This document shows, in pieces, positions 60,285 through 64,000 of a stretch of 64,000 nt of DNA (positions are counted from its first letter, which is position 1; each line of letters opens with the position of its first letter). The stretch covers positions 62,001 through 126,000 of the forward strand of contig JAKPCT010000185.1 in assembly GCA_029553165.1 (NCBI GenBank), written 5' to 3'. A program made the translations under genes and the position numbers. Below the pieces are notes generated by a model that searched no databases, was not told where the DNA came from, and saw nothing but the letters and a program-made list of their open reading frames with translations. The DNA comes from Bacillota bacterium (GTDB taxonomy: Bacteria; Bacillota; UBA4882; UBA8346).

Positions 60285-61343
60285 ATGGCAAAGACTGCTT
60301 TAATTACTGGAATAACCGGACAGGATGGCGCTTATTTAGCAGAATTGCTGTTGAATAAAGGCTATGAAGTGCATGGGATCAAGCGGCGAGTTTCATTGAT
60401 TAACACCGCTAGGATTGACCACTTATATCAAGATATTCATGAAGAAAACTGCCGTTTTAAATTACATTATGGCGATATGACCGATTCAACCAATTTAATC
60501 CGGATTTTGCAGGAGGTTCAGCCCGATGAAATCTATAACTTAGCAGCCCAAAGTCATGTAATGGTTTCATTTGAAACCCCGGAATATACGGCTAATGCAG
60601 ACGCTATCGGTACCCTCCGTCTGTTGGAAGCGATCAAACTGTTAAAACTGACCGATAGGACCAGGTTTTATCAGGCGTCTACCAGTGAACTGTACGGTAA
60701 TACGCCGGTCATCCCCCAAACCGAGACTACTCCGTTTCGCCCCAGAAGTCCCTACGCCGCAGCAAAACTCTATGCTTATTGGGTAACCGTAAACTATCGT
60801 GAAGCATACAATATTTTTGCCTGTAACGGCATCCTGTTCAATCACGAATCTCCGTTACGTGGAGAGACGTTTGTAACCCGTAAAGTAACTATCGGTATCG
60901 CCAAGATCAAATACGGGTTGCAGGAGAAGCTTTATTTAGGTAACCTGGATGCTAAACGTGATTGGGGTTATGCCGGAGATTATGTGGAAGCAATGTGGCG
61001 CATCTTGCAACAGCCGGAACCGGATGATTACGTTATCGCTACCGGGATGACCCATACGGTCCGGGAGTTTGTCGAGTTGGCATTTGCTGAGGCAGGAATT
61101 GATCTAGTCTGGGAGGGGACCGGCGTTGCCGAACGAGGAATTGACCAACAGACCGGTAAAGAGTTGGTTGTGGTTGATCTCCGTTATTTCCGTCCGACCG
61201 AGGTTGATTTATTGTTGGGTGATTATTCAAAGGCGCAGCAACGACTGGGCTGGAAACCGACGGTTACCTTTCCTGAATTAGTAAAGATGATGGTTGAGCA
61301 TGATTTGAAGCTGGTAGAAACTCAATTAGGAATTAAGAGGTAG
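60285..61343 (+). CDS. gmd: GDP-mannose 4,6-dehydratase
   Basis: First step from GDP-mannose to GDP-6-deoxy sugars. Extended SDR enzyme of 352 residues: Rossmann motif [20 protein letters not shown], the family's [19 protein letters not shown] region, catalytic [10 protein letters not shown] and [12 protein letters not shown] (YxxxK), and [20 protein letters not shown] 60285. The next gene completes GDP-L-fucose synthesis four bases later. Confidence 0.97.
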   Translation: MAKTALITGITGQDGAYLAELLLNKGYEVHGIKRRVSLINTARIDHLYQDIHEENCRFKLHYGDMTDSTNLIRILQEVQPDEIYNLAAQSHVMVSFETPEYTANADAIGTLRLLEAIKLLKLTDRTRFYQASTSELYGNTPVIPQTETTPFRPRSPYAAAKLYAYWVTVNYREAYNIFACNGILFNHESPLRGETFVTRKVTIGIAKIKYGLQEKLYLGNLDAKRDWGYAGDYVEAMWRILQQPEPDDYVIATGMTHTVREFVELAFAEAGIDLVWEGTGVAERGIDQQTGKELVVVDLRYFRPTEVDLLLGDYSKAQQRLGWKPTVTFPELVKMMVEHDLKLVETQLGIKR

Positions 61344-61346
61344 CAG

Positions 61347-62288
61347 ATGGATAAACAAGCAAGAATTTTTATTGCCGGACATAAGGGATTGGTTGGAACC
61401 GCGTTAATTAATCAATTGCGTTCGTTGGATTATCAAAATTTAATTGTGGCTACCAAAGAAGAGTTGGATTTGCGAGATCCATTGGCAGTTGACGCGTTTT
61501 TTGCCGCTACGCAGCCGGAGTATATTTTCCTGGCAGCAGCCAAGGTTGGCGGAATCCATGCTAACAATACTTATCCAGCAGAGTTTATCTATGATAATTT
61601 AATGATTCAGACGAACGTAATCCATAATGCCTATAAGTATCAGGCTAAAAAGTTGCTGTTTTTAGGCAGTTCCTGTATCTATCCTAAGTATGCCCCACAA
61701 CCAATCCGTGAGCGGTATTTAATGACTGGGCTTTTGGAACCGACCAATGAGGCATACGCGATTGCCAAGATTGTGGGGATTAAAATGTGTCAGAGTTATA
61801 ACCGGCAATATGGTACTAACTTCATTACCGTGATGCCGAGTAATCTGTATGGACCATTCGATAATTTTGACCTGGAGACTTCGCATGTCTTACCGGCATT
61901 GATTCGTAAATTCCACGAAGCAAAAGTTAATAAGGCTTCCTTGGTTGAGCTGTGGGGGAGTGGAAGCCCGCGCAGGGAGTTTCTCCATGTTGCTGATTTG
62001 GCTTCAGCCTGTCTGTTTTTGATGGAACATTATTCAGATAACGAACCGGTTAATGTTGGCGCCGGATTTGACATCAGTATTGCAGAGTTAGCTCAAATGG
62101 TCAAAAAAATAATTGGTTATCATGGCAAGATCGTTTGGGACAGTTCGAAACCTGATGGAACGCCACGCAAACTGTTGGATATCAGGAAGATTACCGGTAT
62201 CGGTTGGAAGCCAAAGCTTTCATTGAAAGAAGGGATTAAACAGACGTATGAGTGGTTTTTGGCAAATAAAGAATTGATAACGAGGTAA
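61347..62288 (+). CDS. fcl: GDP-L-fucose synthase
   Basis: Epimerase–reductase that converts GDP-4-keto-6-deoxymannose to GDP-L-fucose. 313 residues with IAGHKGLVGTALINQL, the catalytic FLGSSCIYPKYAPQPI and NEAYAIAKIVGIKM (YxxxK), VMPSNLYGPFDNFDLETSHV and WGSGSPRREFLHVADLASAC. Its ATG is four bases after the gmd stop codon. Together they indicate fucose or a derived 6-deoxyhexose in the polymer made by this locus. Confidence 0.97.
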   Translation: MDKQARIFIAGHKGLVGTALINQLRSLDYQNLIVATKEELDLRDPLAVDAFFAATQPEYIFLAAAKVGGIHANNTYPAEFIYDNLMIQTNVIHNAYKYQAKKLLFLGSSCIYPKYAPQPIRERYLMTGLLEPTNEAYAIAKIVGIKMCQSYNRQYGTNFITVMPSNLYGPFDNFDLETSHVLPALIRKFHEAKVNKASLVELWGSGSPRREFLHVADLASACLFLMEHYSDNEPVNVGAGFDISIAELAQMVKKIIGYHGKIVWDSSKPDGTPRKLLDIRKITGIGWKPKLSLKEGIKQTYEWFLANKELITR

Positions 62289-62540
62289 TGCTATGTTGTT
62301 TGATTACAAAATAGTATTAGGTTTTTAGGCTTAATATGTAAAAATGCAGGTGAAACAATTGATTTATCGATGCAAAGATGATTGGGATGGATAACTGTTT
62401 GCTGATTCCACGATACACTTACCCGGTTGTCTGTTAACATGTCAACTTTCATAGCCAGATGATTCAGTAATGATTTAACCGGTATTTTTATTAACCCTAA
62501 AATGAGTTATTAATATCAATTGGATAGCGAGGATTTGCCG

Positions 62541-63425
62541 ATGAGAGCTTCTTTAATGATTGTCTTTAATCAACCTTTCGTAGAGAATATCCCCAAGTTA
62601 GAGCAGTTGTACCGGGGGCGGTTCCCGGACCTGGATTATCTGGTTCCGTTTGTGCCTGATTCGCCGCATATCTTTGCAGTTCATTGCCGCAGTGATATTT
62701 TCCAGGGCTACTTTGCCGAGGTCTATCCCAGAATTCGGAACAATCCGTTTAGCCATTTTATCTTTTGTGCCGATGACCTGTTACTCAATCCCAGCCTTAA
62801 CGCAGGAAATATTTTGGGCATCTTAAATTTAAAACCGGGGGTTGGTTACATCAAGGAAGCAATACCTTTAGCGCACGGATTTCATAATGGTTGGATGCAT
62901 ACGATGCCAGCATTTGCGGCAATTTCTAAAGCACAATATAATGGGATTCTGCCAAGGCCAGAAACGGCAGCTCAACTGATTGGTAGACACGGGATCCCAT
63001 GGGTTCCAATTAACAAAGAACATCTGGCGAAATACCAACAAACAACCACCCAACCTGACGGTTATACTGCCGAATTAACCGGATTGGTTGCCAGATTTGG
63101 TGATTATTACGCCTATCCGTTAGTCTACGGTTATTCAGATTTTATTGTTGTCCCGGCAGAAGCTTTCAATCTCTTTGCCCACTATTGCGGATTATTTGCC
63201 TCCATTAATCTGTTTGTAGAAGTTGCCGTTCCAACGGCGTTATTGATGAGTTGTAACGCGGTTAACACCGAAGCGCATATAAACTGGGAGGGCACAGAAT
63301 ATTGGGATGCGCAGCGGATTGAGAAGTTACAAAGATTTAACTATAATTTACCAAGTTTATTGCAATCTTTTGAATCCAACCAGCTTTATATTCATCCGGT
63401 AAAATTATCGCAATGGAGACTGTGA
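62541..63425 (+). CDS. Hypothetical protein paired with a STELLO-type transferase
   Basis: 294 residues, not recognised. It has the look of a GT-A-type protein: RASLMIVFNQPFVENIPKLE at the start, HFIFCADDLLLNPSLN as a possible DxD-like acidic motif, and an aromatic-rich second half (RFGDYYAYPLVYGYSDFIVV). No signal peptide or membrane segment. ATG 62541 is preferred, with GAGGA about 10 bases upstream; TTG 62520 has none. Its stop codon overlaps the next ATG by one base, so the two proteins are translationally coupled and probably work together. Confidence 0.65.
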   Translation: MRASLMIVFNQPFVENIPKLEQLYRGRFPDLDYLVPFVPDSPHIFAVHCRSDIFQGYFAEVYPRIRNNPFSHFIFCADDLLLNPSLNAGNILGILNLKPGVGYIKEAIPLAHGFHNGWMHTMPAFAAISKAQYNGILPRPETAAQLIGRHGIPWVPINKEHLAKYQQTTTQPDGYTAELTGLVARFGDYYAYPLVYGYSDFIVVPAEAFNLFAHYCGLFASINLFVEVAVPTALLMSCNAVNTEAHINWEGTEYWDAQRIEKLQRFNYNLPSLLQSFESNQLYIHPVKLSQWRL

Positions 63426-64000
63426 TGGAAAATGGTGCGCTTAAACGAACGATTGTGATCACTACAATTTACCAACCTTCAAAGGCAGTCCAGTTATATT
63501 CACAACAAGAGGAGTATTCATTAATTGTAGTCGGTGATTTAAAGACGCCGTCTGACTGGCATTATGATGATAGCTTGTATCTTTCGGTCGAGTACCAAAA
63601 AAAGTGGAATTCAAAACTTGTCAGCAGTATTCCCTGGAACCATTACTCCCGCAAGATGATTGGCTATCTTTATGCAATTCAGGCAGGAGCGGAAATAATT
63701 GTTGATACTGATGATGATAATATTCCATTACCGAATTGGGGATTCCCTGATTTTGAAGGTAGTTTCAATTTAACCGAAGCGGACCAGGGATTTGTCAATG
63801 TCTACTCTTATTTTGGCACACAATCAGTTTGGCCGCGGGGGCTACCGTTAACCCGGATCCGGCAGAAGGTTACCGATTACCATCGGACCACGCTTAAAGT
63901 TTCAATTTGGCAAGGGCTAGCGAATGAGGATCCGGATGTTGATGCCATCTTTCGCCTGACCAGAGGTGAAACAATATTCTTTCAAAAGCGAAGACCACTT
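63425..64000 (+). CDS. STELLO/DUF288-like glycosyltransferase, N-terminal part (runs off window)
   Basis: Open from ATG 63425 to the last base (192 codons). IVITTIYQPSKAVQLYSQQE, SLIVVGDLKTPSDW, the YLSVEYQKK segment, SRKMIGYLYAIQAGAEIIVD and the acidic run DTDDDNIPLP match the DUF288/STELLO pattern, in which DTDDDN is the presumed metal-binding site. The homologues best known are eukaryotic Golgi proteins; bacterial members are scattered. The ATG overlaps the preceding stop codon (TGATG). Confidence 0.8.
   Translation, partial: MENGALKRTIVITTIYQPSKAVQLYSQQEEYSLIVVGDLKTPSDWHYDDSLYLSVEYQKKWNSKLVSSIPWNHYSRKMIGYLYAIQAGAEIIVDTDDDNIPLPNWGFPDFEGSFNLTEADQGFVNVYSYFGTQSVWPRGLPLTRIRQKVTDYHRTTLKVSIWQGLANEDPDVDAIFRLTRGETIFFQKRRPL

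Noticed and set aside
1-64000. CRISPR arrays, tRNA/rRNA genes, intact insertion sequences
   Set aside because: No regularly spaced direct repeats, no tRNA cloverleaf or rRNA signature and no transposase motif were noticed on reading; a dedicated search was not possible.

Overview
This window looks like chromosomal DNA of an endospore-forming Firmicute with fairly low GC content. The evidence is the coding style (ATG/TTG/GTG starts behind strong GGAGG-type ribosome sites), the gene order rbgA–rnhB–ylqG–ylqH–yraN–comM, and spore genes (spoIIM, SPOCS-domain proteins, a CgeB-type glycosyltransferase). A complete Tad pilus locus that includes a secretin suggests an organism with an outer membrane, perhaps a diderm Firmicute of the Limnochordia/Hydrogenispora type. 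That placement is inference. No tRNA, rRNA, CRISPR array or intact transposon was seen.

Layout. 0–2.6 kb: the end of metK, then a DegS/DegU-like two-component pair. 2.7–14.8 kb: a Tad/Flp pilus locus (flp, prepilin peptidase, TadE- and TadG-like proteins, cpaB, cpaC, cpaE, cpaF, tadB, tadC) ending in a large secreted beta-helix protein and a DUF192 protein. 15–32.3 kb: housekeeping genes (TGS-nucleoside kinase, HD protein, scpA/scpB, DUF3866, Nudix, spoIIM, a xerD-type recombinase, rbgA, rnhB, ylqG/ylqH, HD-GYP, yraN, comM). 32.3–42.2 kb: an accessory stretch with a dnaN gene away from dnaA, a Panacea-type toxin–antitoxin pair whose toxin frame is broken at an A9 run, a SUKH/HEAT protein, a DUF2339/DUF3999 membrane pair, an unlisted 51-residue membrane protein, a thioesterase, a stand-alone LuxR-type regulator and a CAP-domain protein.

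42.5–64 kb: a locus that appears devoted to the spore surface and its sugars. It contains a 772-residue protein with four SPOCS repeats, a minus-strand operon joining a single-SPOCS protein and a double zinc ribbon to three glycosyltransferases, and three tandem small proteins that resemble mature TasA/camelysin but lack a signal peptide. It continues with a cgeB-like gene, further glycosyltransferases, a cupin, a DegT-type sugar aminotransferase, a methyltransferase, GDP-fucose synthesis (gmd, fcl) and the start of a STELLO/DUF288-like transferase. Exact matches to the sigma-K consensus (AC-N16-CATANNNTA) precede the SPOCS gene and two of the three TasA-like genes. Remnants of two neighbouring gene starts between the TasA-like copies show that the array grew by tandem duplication of a larger block. 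The most promising undescribed system here is a mother-cell-expressed, possibly glycosylated spore-surface protein system.
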